Of a DNA stretch of 64,000 nucleotides, positions 33,991 to 44,418 are shown piece after piece. Each line of letters starts with the position of its first letter. Positions within the stretch are counted from its first letter, which is position 1. The notes beneath the pieces are model-generated. The model saw only the letters and a list, made by a program, of their open reading frames with translations, did no database searches and was not told the origin of the DNA. The stretch is from Liolophura sinensis (taxonomy: Eukaryota; Mollusca; Polyplacophora; Chitonida; Chitonidae), in the NCBI RefSeq assembly GCF_032854445.1, contig NC_088298.1, positions 6,685,504 through 6,749,503 of the forward strand, in the 5' to 3' direction. A program made the translations under genes and the position numbers.

Positions 33991-34716
33991 ACTTCATAGC
34001 TCTTCTTGCATGAACGACACGGCGGGCCACAACCGCGCTGTCGAGCTCAAATAGAATAGAATGGAATAGACAGCATAGCATTTTGCCTCTTCAACAAAAG
34101 ACACTTTCTTTATTTTCAACCCCTTGTCTTTAAAAATGGTTAACGAATGGTTACTGTCAACGAGTAATCAATCAATCGATCGATGAGGTCGGTGTAGCGT
34201 GTCGTCGCCGCGTAGCATGCTACGTCATTACACGAAAACATCATTTACTTTGTGGTTGCAAATGTATTTGCGGTAGCGCGTGCGAATAGGCCTTTAAAAC
34301 TGAACTACAACGCTTACAATTTTCGCCAACAATTTTTGCTAACAACCTTCTCCTGTTATTGTATAATACTCTTTGTGAAAATAATGCATTTATTGTCTTA
34401 GAAATATAAATGGGTACAAGAGCTCAATGTAACGTTGTATGGGCTATGTCCATGAGCTATCGCTCTGTTTTTTTTTCAGAACGTTACTATGTCAGTGGTG
34501 TTGCCAGTTATTCATGGGGTTTCGTTGGCCGTCAGATGAGTGACACAGGACCGACTTGACGTCACGACATTCCAAGATCTAAAGGCAACAAATCATGGCG
34601 TTTTGAGCAGTTGTATTTGTGCGGTTAATTTTGGGCCAAATGTAATGTACACGCATGCTTACACGCTTGCAAAATAACAGCAGCATGTAACACAGGCATG
34701 CCGTTTGATAACTTAC

Positions 34717-34884
34717 AGTTTCTGGCCAAACACCATTGCCTTTAAATGTCTGATGAAGACTGAGTCTCATCAACAGCGAATGACGACTTTTATGACAACT
34801 TGAATGCGCGCTTGGATACAAGCCAGTTAATACAACTCTCAAGCCAGTTAATGTGCTGTACACTGATAAAATTAATCTGTCCAT
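34717..34884 (-). CDS. Candidate exon with perfect donor, unidentified
   Basis: The ATG at 34884 opens 56 codons to a perfect donor (gaaact/gtaagttat; GT at 34716) in phase 0. The N-terminus is mildly hydrophobic (LILSVYSTLTGLRVVLTGLY). It contains a small internal duplication ('cattaactggcttg', 'tattaactggcttg'). An acceptor-like 'aattttatcag' lies within the first codons, so it may be internal. The phase differs from the V exons, so it is probably unrelated to them. Confidence 0.25.
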
Positions 34885-34986
34885 TTAACAGAAAGTCGGT
34901 TGTCTGAGTGATGCTAGAATGTATTCTGTTATTATCACACAATATTCTGTCAAAATCAGCATTGCATCCTGGTAGTCTAATAAAAA

Positions 34987-35237
34987 TATTTATTTATTTA
35001 TTTGATTGGTGTTTTACGCCGTACTCAAGAATATTTCACTTGTACGACGGCGGTCAGCATTATGGTGGGTGGAAACCAGGCACAGCCCGGAGGAAACCCA
35101 CGACCACCCGCAGGTTGCTGTCAGAGACCTTCTGACGTACAACCGGAGAGGAAGCCATCATGAGCTGGACTTGAACTCATCGCATTGGTGAGAGACTCCT
35201 AGGTCATTACGCCGACCAACTGAGCCACGCAGGCCCC
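34987..35237 (-). repeat. SINE-A, full-length
   Basis: Complete on the minus strand, from the tRNA-like head ('ggcctgcgtggctcagttgg' when reversed) to the TATTTATTTATTTATTTG tail complement. It is the best full copy of the family in the window. Confidence 0.92.
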
Positions 35238-35239
35238 AA

Positions 35240-36165
35240 TAAAATCTTTGTGCTGAATTAGTAGAGTATATATGTTCCATTTAACAGAATAACCAGCCGC
35301 CATAGCAGAATACATTCTATCATCACCAACCAACACCCTCTCTGTTAAAATAAACAAATTGATTTTTAGAGTGTAGAAACGCTAAGCGTACAATAGTTAT
35401 CTAAAGCGAAAACCATTCATAGATGTGAAACAAACTAACAACGTTAAAAGGGCCATTTGGACATTTCTGACAAGAAATCAATCAGAACAGATCTAGTTAA
35501 AGCTTTACTTTTGTTCTAGAATAATTCAAATAATTAACTTCCACAAAAAAAGATTAGTCTGTGGGAAGATCTATGGCGCTGTGTTTTATAAAGTATGAGT
35601 CTAAATTTTGCTTAATCCCGGATGAGGGGCCGTATTAAAACATATCACAGTTTTAGTATCATCACAGTTAAAATAAGAGCGAAACTAAGATACATGTACA
35701 TTTATATATTTTCCTGCTTCATCCCACGACATGTTGTTTAACGCAAATATGGACCTTTACGATGATTTAAACATAAAGTAAACATTAAATCATCGCAATT
35801 ATCACAGTTATCGCGCACGTATATTTTTCCAAATTCATTAAAGACGCAAAACGCCCCTAATCGCGATACAGACTGTTTACTGTCAGCATCGGTTTCAACG
35901 ATCAAACAATCAGAGGAAATCTACAAATTCTTTGCTCAAGGCAGGATGTGAACCCTTATTTTGTGTGCGTCAAGACTTAATGTCATGCATTTTACATCAT
36001 GTTTTCGCTCCCCAAATGCCGGTTATAGACACAATGACAATTTAGCTGATTCCAATATACACATTTTGTATTCTAGGACCTAGAAATTGAACTCATAACC
36101 GGCCGTTTGACTCTGTTTCCTGCGGTTGTACGCTGCACTCCACAGTCATTGACTGTTTACATTTA
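35240..36165. other. No gene seen; one tRNA-like repeat head
   Basis: AT-rich DNA. At 35930-35965 'gctcaaggcaggatgtgaac' resembles the reversed B-box context of the repeat at 12200-12400. Confidence 0.35.
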
Positions 36166-36174
36166 AAGTTTATG

Positions 36175-36500
36175 GAAGATGAAAACAAGACAGACCTCGG
36201 AGGAAACAACAACCGCACATTTCCAGGAATCGTGGAAAGTGAAAAAGCCACTGGCCTTTGGCAAGTTGCTGACAAACTTTACCCACATATGACATACAGG
36301 TATGCTCATAATGCTGATGGTGATCAGAAAAGTGATCTTCAACTAATGTCAGCTGAGCAAACGATCACACAAACGTTACCGACCATCCAAACGGTGAGAG
36401 CAGTGAATACAGAAAGTCGCTGTCCAAGTCCGGATAGAACCCGCAACTCGGTGATTTCAGAAATGCTACCTCACTGTTGAAAGGTTTAGTGGTCTCCCTA
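36175..36500 (-). repeat. tRNA-derived SINE, unnamed family (minus)
   Basis: Reversed, the right end reads 'gagttgcgggttctatccgg' (B-box-like), preceded by 'agaccactaaacctttcaac'. The inner block 'tggcaagttgctgacaaact' is, as I recall it, typical of a molluscan dispersed repeat. The 102-codon plus-strand frame here is therefore rejected as a gene. Confidence 0.55.
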
Positions 36501-36565
36501 GAGAACCCGTTAGACGACTCGGCCAGCCAGGCCATTAACAGAGCTACAGCCATATACTTACTCAC

Positions 36566-36855
36566 CCTCGAGATCTTTCCTCAGCGATGACATCACCGTA
36601 ATCGGACATGGGGACCATATCTCCCTGGGAAGATAACTTTCTCAAATAACTAGACATCATGGCAGTGCGTTTACCTGACTGTCCAGGGTTTACCAAGCGC
36701 TCAGCCATATCTGGCTCTGGCTTCCATTTCTTTGAAAACATTCCAACACCATCGAACCGTGAGGCAACGGCGGGCGTTGAGAAAAACATGAATGCTGAAC
36801 ATATTCCAAGAACGAAATATAAGGCTTTAGTCAGGCTGAGCTGTGTTCCTTCCAT
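36566..36855 (-). CDS. Candidate first coding exon V5, secreted peptide precursor
   Basis: The ATG at 36855 begins a textbook signal peptide (hydrophobic core ALYFVLGICSAFMFF, likely cut after TPAVA). The mature part starts SRFDGVGMFSKKWKPEPDM and continues AERLVNPGQSGKR, so a peptide of about 30 residues ending in an amidation-type Gly-Lys-Arg is predicted. A second segment (TAMMSSYLRKLSSQGDMVPM, then SDYGDVIAEERSR) follows. The frame ends at a near-perfect donor (cgagg/gtgagtaag; GT at 36565) after 96 codons, phase 2. It shares K-P-x-P-x3-E-x-L-V-x5-G-K-R with V1, SRF with V6 and V7, and VGMF with V6. It looks like a neuropeptide or peptide-hormone precursor of no family I recognise. Confidence 0.65.
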
Positions 36856-37000
36856 TGTGCCGTTAGAGATGTAAAACAGCAAAGTGTGCTTCTGTACAGC
36901 AGTGTTACGTCAGTTGGAAGCACTTTGTCACCAAAAATATTAAAAAATATAAATTACTGCTCACAATGCCAAAGTCTGCGCAATGATACTTTTTTCACTG

Positions 37001-37006
37001 TTTATA
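37001..37006 (-). promoter_or_regulatory. TATA box candidate for exon V5
   Basis: TATAAA on the minus strand ('cctataaacag') lies about 150 bases upstream of the V5 ATG. This would give a 5' leader of about 120 bases. Further upstream, 37310-37400 is CpG-rich. Confidence 0.4.
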
Positions 37007-37547
37007 GGTACACTGTCAATCGGTTTTTTTGTCACCTAACGTCACCGTTGTGAATTCCCCAATGTTTCTTTTTAGTTTTCAACAATTCGATGAAACAAAT
37101 GTGAGGCTAAACTTGCCACGAAAAAGAAGTACCGACAAGAGATTTCGAAACCTTCCCAAACCTCGTCGATTCAAACATTACAGGGTCTTAGCGCTAGCAC
37201 GATCCCCAACCCCTACCAAACTATCATTTAAATGGCCTGTCATTTTATTTTAGCTGTCCCATGCATCAATCGACTAGCTTTGAAACTTGTTAAGCACTGA
37301 TTTGAATGGCTGCTCGGGTCATGCGCGAATAGCTTTTGGTCCTTCTGCGCATGCGCTAACGCGTTACGTCTGGGCGCACCGCATCCGGCCTGCGTTCGAC
37401 TACAGCTATCACGCCGCCCCAGCAATACTACTAATGGCGCTCTATTAATTATTCACAGGAGAGATTGCATTTGGTAAAGTACCTTCCGGACGGGGTGAAA
37501 ACATAGCGACCTTCCCATGAGGCCGTCTGAAGCCTATTCCTGCTCAC

Positions 37548-37774
37548 GTTAGCAGTGTGTCCCATCTGGGAAATTTGTCCAATGTTGGCCTCATGGACAA
37601 GCCTGGGCGTTTGAACCCGAACATGCCTACTAAACGATGCCACAAATGTTCTGTTGCCGGCGGGGCGAACCTGGAAAATGTGTTGTGTATCAACGGGGTA
37701 GTCGTTCATACAGTCCAGCAAAGATCTGTGATTTTGATGCTTAGGATGGGAAGCACCAGAAGTATAGAAATCAT
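37548..37774 (-). CDS. Candidate first coding exon V6 with in-frame TGA
   Basis: The ATG at 37774 opens a signal-like start (MISILLVLPILSIKITDLC). Codon 23 is TGA (37708-37706). The same frame then stays open (TTPLIHNTFSRFAPPATEHL, then WHRLVGMFGFKRPGLSM, then RPTLDKFPRWDTLL) to a donor (ctaac/gtgagc; GT at 37547) in phase 2, like the other V exons. SRF and VGMF are shared with V5, its neighbour 0.7 kb downstream. It may be a young pseudogene, a variant allele or an assembly error. A 41-base intron (GTATGA...TTCCAG) that leads to the alternative open frame ending at 37449 is formally possible but unusually short. Confidence 0.45.
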
Positions 37775-37820
37775 AGTTTCAATACCGGCGTAAGATATTT
37801 TGTACAAATACACCTTCGGA

Positions 37821-37826
37821 TATATA
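37821..37826 (-). promoter_or_regulatory. TATA box candidate for exon V6
   Basis: 'gttatatatccg' on the minus strand lies about 50 bases upstream of the V6 ATG, a plausible core promoter position with a very short leader. Confidence 0.35.
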
Positions 37827-38339
37827 ACTATAATGAATGCAAAATTCTTCACTGAATACATTATTGAATTCCACCTTCTGGAGGGCGGACTACTTTAGAA
37901 GATAAAATAAATGTGCAAAAAGGTTTCATTTGATCGCATGATATTATCCAGAATAACATTTTTAGTTGTACTATGGAATGTGGTGTTCTCAGTTCATCTT
38001 CTAGGGTAAATATTGACTAAAAGGTAAGGTTGTACAAGATCCTTGTGATGTAGATTTATTTGATTGCTCTACTGGTCGCCGTGATCTGTTGGCCTTAAGC
38101 AACGAACTGCACAATACAAAAAATGATTGAACTGTCCATCCTCAAGGTGCGAAATTTTAAGATTGATTGATCTCAAGACTGACTCCATTCCAAACTGATA
38201 TAATCCCAAAGTTATATAACCCATGGGTCGTATAGTCCCAATATCAATAAAGCTCAGCTTCAGATCTCGGTTTGATACAATACTAAACAAGTTAGTCCCA
38301 AAACTCAACCTTAAGATTAGATAAGCCGAATGTGACACT

Positions 38340-38945
38340 GTCCAAAGGTGAGATAAGACAAATATGACTCAACCTTAAGGTGAAATAAGCCGAATGTGAC
38401 AAAAACCAAAGATGAGATAAGCCAAATATGACTCAACCTTACGATGAAATAAGCCAAATGTGACACAATCCAGAGATGAGATAAGCCAAATATGACTCAA
38501 CCTTAAGATGAGATAAGCCAAATGTGACACAATCCAAAGATGAGATAAGCCAAATATGACTCAACCTTAATATGAGATAAGCAAATGTGACACAATCCAA
38601 AGATGAGATAAGCCAAATATGACTCAACCTTAAGATGAAATAAGCCAAATGTGACACAATCCAGAGATGAGATAAGCCAAACATGACTCAACCTTAAAAT
38701 GAGATAAGCCAAATGTGACACAATCCAAAGATGAGATAAGCCAAACATGACTCAACCTTAAGATGAGATAAGCCAAATGTGACACAATCCAAAGATGAGA
38801 TAAGCCAAACATGACTCAACCTTAAGATGAGATAAGCCAAATGTGACACAATCCAAAGATGAGATAAGCCAAATATGACTCAACCTCAAGATGAGAAAAG
38901 CCAAATGTGACACAATGCAAAGATGAGATAAGCCAAATATAATAC
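38340..38945 (+). repeat. 64-bp higher-order minisatellite (2 x 32)
   Basis: Alternating subunits 'cacaatccaaagatgagata agccaaatatga' and 'ctcaaccttaagatgagata agccaaatgtga' form about nine 64-base units. Minus-strand frames reading HIWLISSLDCVTFGLSHL-type text are by-products. Confidence 0.97.
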
Positions 38946-39394
38946 AATCAAAATATTTATTTTTTACTAGGTGAAAAAATATGTTGAGGACACACCTTAT
39001 GCTATACTTAAATCGTTTGTAGAAATCATCATTGGAAAACTGCTTCAATTTGCTAGAACGATGTCAAATTCTACATTTTGGTCGTTCAAAGTTATCCAGC
39101 GCATTGAGATTATCAAAATAGTCCATCCATCCAATTTCATGATATGCGTGAAATTTAAATTTTTCTCGTCTTAGAAATAATCGCCTGGTGTAAGATTTGG
39201 TTTAATTTAACCCGCTATGGGGAAATAAAGATTACTTCCTAAACTTGTTTAATTTCGATATATATCGAGACAAAGTTTAATTTTTATTGGTGCATACGGT
39301 CCTTGATGTTTAAACATTGAAATTCCCATAGTTGCATTATACACAGCATGAAGGCATTAAGATAGAAGGTATAGAAGTATCCCAGATGTGACTT

Positions 39395-39650
39395 TGTCGC
39401 AACTGTTCATATGAACATAGCCGTGATATTGAAATAAGGAAAGGTACGGTATAAAAGTATCTTTTTTCGCCACCGTTCAGCTGAACACAGCGGTGATACT
39501 AAAATAAGGAAATGTATAAGGCACCTTTCTTTCAACTGTTTATATAAATACAGCAGTGATATTAAAAAAAAGAAAGGTACGGTATAAAAGTAACTGAGTT
39601 CGACCTTTTTTGCCACCACCCAGCTGAACACAGCAGTGATATTAACACTG
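39395..39650 (+). repeat. About 65-bp tandem repeat, 4 copies
   Basis: Units contain 'actgttcatatgaacatagc' or 'ccgttcagctgaacacagcg', then 'gtgatattgaaataaggaaa' and 'ggtacggtataaaagtatc'. The 'tcagctga' palindrome recurs in each copy. Confidence 0.85.
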
Positions 39651-39904
39651 TGGCATATTCATCTGCCCCATACCCACGGGACAAGCGTAATGAGTAACAT
39701 AATTACATGGCATAGAGCCATAGATCTTCCACGCTATGATTGTAAGCTGTAATTAATGGCTGGTATGTTCAGGAATATCTAAGAAATTTTGTGAATGGGG
39801 GCGCCTGACGGTAAGCCATTGACAGAATTTTCAGCAGCTGTCTGCCATAACGTAGACGGAAATCGTCGATGTTAGTGCACGCGCTCTAGCATATGCAATG
39901 TTTT

Positions 39905-40035
39905 GCAGCAGCCTGCGGGTAGTCATGGGTTTCCCCCGGGCTCTGCTTGGTTTCCTCGCATTATAATACTGGCAGCCATCAAATAAGTGAAACATTCTTG
40001 AATACGGCGTAAACAGAGAATGAATTAAATAAACG
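39905..40035 (+). repeat. SINE-A 3' fragment
   Basis: 'cagcctgcgggtagtcatgg' to 'attcttgaatacggcgtaaa', followed by a degraded tail. Confidence 0.8.
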
Positions 40036-40379
40036 AATGATTCTCAAAACAAAACTCCCCCAAAAAATCAAAGGAGAAAGCAATGAGACATGCTGGTGAC
40101 ATGCTGAACATACTATACGTCAGAAAAATGCGATGATGTAAAGATTATATCGCTCACCAAGCCGTCACGTAGATAATGTATTACGAATGGGTTGGTTACC
40201 TTCACCAGAAAACGGCCACTTGGATGGAAGCCGAATCAATCATAGTTTTTTTTTTTTTTTTTTTTTGGAAGACGCTTGACTAGTTTTTCCAAATTAGGTC
40301 TGAATTACTTCATTTTGTATTAGGTTATATAATCTTTCATACATCTTTGCAAGAGATATTTGTATGCCAGTTGTCCGTG

Positions 40380-40524
40380 GGTAGGTCTGCCAGAAACCTG
40401 CGGATGGTGGTGGGTTTTCCCGGTCTCTGCCCGGTTTCCTCCCACCATAATGATGGCCGCCGTCGTATAAGTGAAATATTCTTGGGTACACCGTGAAACA
40501 CCAATCATATCAATAAGTAAATAT
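40380..40524 (+). repeat. SINE-A 3' fragment
   Basis: 'gtaggtctgccagaaacctg' through 'gccgccgtcgtataagtgaa' to 'accaatcatatcaataagta'. Confidence 0.88.
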
Positions 40525-40597
40525 ACCTATTGTCAACCAAATAAAGAAAGAGTCGCAAAATAAAAAACAAAATACATGAACAATAAACACCTGAGCA

Positions 40598-40695
40598 GCG
40601 ACGACAGTGTGGTAGCTGGCCAATTTAACCGGTGGAAAAAGGTCTCTCGTTAATTTACCTTGTTTAAGGGTTACATACTAACAGTTCATATATGT
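40598..40695 (-). repeat. Repeat-C copy
   Basis: 'gagcagcgacgacagtgtgg', then 'caatttaaccggtggaaaaa', then 'actaacagttcatatatg', reverse orientation. Confidence 0.65.
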
Positions 40696-40899
40696 GCTAA
40701 AATATTACAAATTTACACGCCCTCTAACACTATGATTTAGGCAAATGCATTGGTTGCGAATCATACAATCTTATTGACACTTTATATGCAGATATGCGGA
40801 ACTTTTTCATTTCATTCCTCAATAAGTAAGGACAATTAACAATGTAAAAGTGTGAACCCAAATTAAATCTGTGCTCTCAAAATTTGAACGTAATAACGC

Positions 40900-41330
40900 A
40901 AAGAAAAGCGGTCAGCAGTTTTCATTGATGCTCGAAAGACACAAGGAATATTCTGGGTGAATGGTATAAATGCATAAAGAGTAAACCCAGAGCAGTGACA
41001 ACAGTGTGATACTTGGCAAGTGGTCACGCGTCAGTTAAACCAGAGTTCCAGAGAGTCTGGACGCACTGTCATTATTTAATTACAAGAGAATTATACTCAT
41101 TGTAAAACTTAAAAAAAAAAAAACAACTTGGAGCGAAGGCGTTTGATGGAATAATCTTGGCACACCAGTTTTTGCGTTAATAACTTCTAAAGCTTAACGT
41201 TGGTCGCACAGGATGTAACAAATGCTACAAGGTGAGACATGTTCATGCCATATGCATTAACCCTTGGTATATTGCTATTCAAGTAATGTTAATTTAAAAT
41301 GTAAAAAAATCAAACTTTCCCTCTTGTCGT
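40900..41330. repeat. Repeat-E copy with repeat-C fragment inside
   Basis: The flanks (40900-40980, 41045-41330) align with 62280-62770: 'ccagagagtctggacgcact', 'gaattatactcattgtaaaa' and 'caaatgctacaaggtgagac'. At 40988-41045 a repeat-C-like 'gtgacaacagtgtgatactt' is embedded. Confidence 0.6.
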
Positions 41331-41449
41331 AAGATCGAGACAGGAAGCCGTTTTGGTCAAATACAGGTCAAAATATGATGTACACATCTGTAGGGCAGCA
41401 GAATTTGGTCTAATCAGAACACCTACACACTTTTGATATATGGCTTTTC

Positions 41450-41512
41450 TTATTTAATTATTTGATTGGTGTTTTACGCCGTACTCAAGAATATTTCACT
41501 TTTACCACGGTT
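41450..41512 (-). repeat. SINE-A tail fragment
   Basis: 'ttgattggtgttttacgccg' followed by 'tactcaagaatatttcactt'. Confidence 0.85.
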
Positions 41513-41705
41513 GCATGAACAAAGCATATAAAGAACGAAATTAGGACGGAATCATGCAAAGAGAAGCAGTCAACAGTTTCCAATGGTGTTGGAAAAGCGC
41601 AAGGTATGTTCTATGCGAATGATGGAAATCAATATAAAAATCGTGTACCATGCTGGTGTATAAGTTGTCGATAATAAAATACGTGTCTCCGTAGGCTTTA
41701 TTGCC
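41513..41705. repeat. Repeat-E copy
   Basis: 'gaagcagtcaacagtttcca', then 'gtataagttgtcgataataa', then 'aatacgtgtctccg' match 62270-62390 and 18000-18080. Confidence 0.55.
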
Positions 41706-41749
41706 TTTGACATTATTATAGTGGTGATTTCATTAACATTTTGAAGCGG

Positions 41750-42045
41750 AAGATCAAGGGTCAATCCTGGGTTGAGTCACACCTAAGCCCTTAAAAGAGC
41801 AAGCTGTACCTTCCTCGCTTGGGGATGGTGCAACGACTGGTTGACCCGTATCAATATAATGACTCGGGCGGGGCGGCTTACTTGCCTTCGGTAAGGCGTC
41901 TCAGTGAAGCAGCACTAGATAAAAGAGCGGTGGAAATCCGTCCTACAACAAGGAGGCACATTACATGCACTGTAAGGATTCCTTCGTCGTCATACGACTG
42001 AAAAATTGTTAAGTACGACGATAAATTCCAAGCACTGACTCACTA
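41750..42045 (+). repeat. SINE-B copy
   Basis: 'agggtcaatcctgggttgag', 'aacgactggttgacccgtat' and 'cgtcgtcatacgactgaaaa', with a tail of 'gtacgacgataaattccaag' and 'cactgactcact'. Confidence 0.7.
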
Positions 42046-42269
42046 CATTTTTAAAGACAAATAGTTCAGCCGTCAAATAAAAACGAATGTTCCGGGTCCA
42101 AATGTATAGGATTTTGATTGATTGATTGATTGTTGTATCTGGAATGTCAAGTGATTTGCCTGCCCCTTATGTAGGAAACCTGTTGAAATGGATACAATTC
42201 TGAATAATGTTACATCTTAGATTATGTAATTAGAAGTCATGGTACTCAACTAGTATTAGTGTAGTGTAA

Positions 42270-42800
42270 AAAAGTACAGGATGATAGTTGGCAAACGGTC
42301 ACACGTGGCAGTTAAAAACACCGTCGCTTGTTAATTTATACTGGTGTAGTTGGGAATGCGCTGCACCAAATTTCTTATTTCTCATGTTTTTTATGTGTAG
42401 CAATATACAGTCTGTTTGTCTTACCTGTCAATAAATAATGATTATCGTAGAATATAAAAGACCACAGCGTAAGGAACAAAAGCGCATCAGTGTGACGACA
42501 GTGTGATAGTTGGCAAATATCCACGTGTAACCGGTGAAAGGCGGCGTCTTGTCAGTTTACCTGGGTTAAAGTTTCATTCTAACTGTTGATTTACATACTT
42601 GTAAAGTGGTACATTATAGCTATATCTATTCATGTCTTAAATGATACTTGTGAGGGAGTATAACTCGCAACCGTTTCATACTTTTCGTGAACAGTCATAG
42701 CAAACCCTAACTGAGGTAAATTGGGAAGAGGCGTATTTCCGTGGTCATGTGTGGCCATTCGCCAATTATCACATATCACATAAACATTACATCAAGTTCA
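42270..42800. repeat. Three repeat-C copies, inverted relative to each other
   Basis: Reverse copies lie at 42270-42350 ('gatgatagttggcaaacggt') and 42485-42620 ('gtgacgacagtgtgatagtt', 'cgtgtaaccggtgaaaggcg'). A forward copy lies at 42690-42790 ('ccctaactgaggtaaattgg', 'ggccattcgccaattatcac'). Confidence 0.65.
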
Positions 42801-42867
42801 GATGAAAGAGTGGAAACGTGGTCTCCAATATTTTTTAAGAGAAAAAGACACTCAAAAATAACTTCTT

Positions 42868-43001
42868 ATTTATTTTTATTTGTTTATTTATTCATTTGAT
42901 TGGTGTTTAACGTGAATATTTCACTTATTCGACGGCGGCCAGCATTATGGTGGGATGAACAGCATTATGATGGGAGGTTGGTGACAGACTTTCCCACGTA
43001 C
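42868..43001 (-). repeat. SINE-A 3' fragment
   Basis: 'cattcatttgattggtgttt', 'acggcggccagcattatggt' and 'gacagactttcccacgtact', with a small internal duplication of 'cagcattatg'. Confidence 0.8.
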
Positions 43002-43079
43002 TAAATAACTTCTTCGGGTCACATCTTGGTATATATTGTGTTAGCGTAACGATGTTATAAGAGAGGATGTAACACAAGT

Positions 43080-43420
43080 TGAATAAGTATATTTTCACTA
43101 GAATTTGGTCTTGTTAGCTAACACATGTGTTCCACCGGGAGTTTGATCATATTCATATTTTTAATATATTCAAAATTATTATTATAATTCAGATTAAATG
43201 CACAAATTTGGATATCAACAATAAATTTACATTCAAAATTTATTGCACATTTTTCACATCCTTATTTAGAGATTTATATTTTCAAATACTATTTTTAACT
43301 GAAAGATGAAAAATATGAAAAAATAGATTGAAAACAATATTTGCAATGAAGTTTACACGCTCTTTCATCTGATTTTGGCATCATTTTTATGTTTTCGTCT
43401 CTTTAAAGTGTGTTGTTCCA
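43080..43420. repeat. Repeat-F copy (AT-rich)
   Basis: 'aaaacaatatttgcaatgaa' and 'ctctttcatctgattttggc' pair with 29920-29980. The inner AT-rich block resembles 29630-29720. Confidence 0.45.
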
Positions 43421-43454
43421 TAAACCGTCTGATGCTTCAAGCAACGATTGATTT

Positions 43455-43680
43455 AGGTATAATGCTGTTCTCGACTAAGCCGATTGACCCGTAACCACTG
43501 AGATCGCAGGCTCGAATCCGACACTCGCTGGTAAGTAGAGTTGTGGCCTCGGGACGACAAATATGCTTGATGTATTACAGAGCCGTTCTTTATTATACGA
43601 ATTCCCCCGGATTTCTCCGCCCCTTTCTGCCGTTGCCGCTTACCAAATGATGAGAGCAATGTGTTACATGGCAATACAAT
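43455..43680 (+). repeat. tRNA-like SINE, unclassified
   Basis: 'ctaagccgattgacccgtaa' and 'cgcaggctcgaatccgacac' are spaced as A and B boxes. The body has 'ggatttctccgcccctttct'. The minus-strand frame over it is not a gene. Confidence 0.5.
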
Positions 43681-44415
43681 AGGAGAAGATAATAATCTGA
43701 TTGAAACAAGGGATATCTAAATTTTCATTCTCTTATGGTCTGCGCATCGGAATTTTGGATGAACGGTTTTCAGTAATTCGTGACGTTAGGTTCGTGAAAT
43801 TTATTGTATTCGATAAAGAAAAAGCAATGTACGAGTTCTATACAGATCGCCCTCATTCCCCCCATTAGCCGAGATAAACTAAAATATTAATTATAAAGAC
43901 TACAAAGAAAATGTCCAGGCTTGTTTACTGGTGTGCATTGTCTAAAATCTTAAGCACAGAAATATTTTAGAAAATGTCATTATGTCACGCGTTGCATGTA
44001 ACGTGCGATTTATGCATTTAAGACAAACCAAAACTCCGACGAAACTCTTGTCTGTAGATTTTCTGTAAGCTTTCTTTCCTTTACACTGGTGTGTTTATGA
44101 TATCAATGATGTAACATTCTCATCGTAAATCGCATGTATTTTAAAATACACACTGTAATGCACACCTGAAAAGCATTTGTTTAAAGTTGGATTTATCTTG
44201 TTTTATAATAACCTTATTTATATTTTCTTTCCTGAGATTGATGCCATCCATAAATCTACCTACAGAATTAATACTCAGAATAAATCAGCGTAACATACAG
44301 CAAATCACAGTCAAACATTACACAAGTCAGAATCGCCAATCAATGTTCAATCAAAACAGGCGCTTTTACCTTATCTACCATATCAAAGGCAAATTAACAC
44401 GGTCAAGTGAATTCT
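43681..44415. other. Intronic stretch, nothing identified
   Basis: Lies just downstream of the V7 donor on the minus strand. I looked for an EF-hand-like exon 2 or 3 here and saw none. Confidence 0.4.
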
Positions 44416-44418
44416 CAC

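Noticed and set aside
36172-36480. 102-codon plus-strand frame
   Set aside because: It overlaps a tRNA-derived SINE with a B-box-like end; the readable text matches a dispersed repeat rather than a gene.
38439-39048. Minus-strand frames rich in SHLWIVSHLAYL
   Set aside because: By-products of the 64-bp minisatellite in several frames.
44230-44270. Possible second EF-hand exon ('gatggcatcaatctc' on the minus strand) after V7
   Set aside because: The upstream residues lack the EF-hand D-x-N-x-D pattern, and no exon resembling 8757-8848 fits in the 150 bases between.
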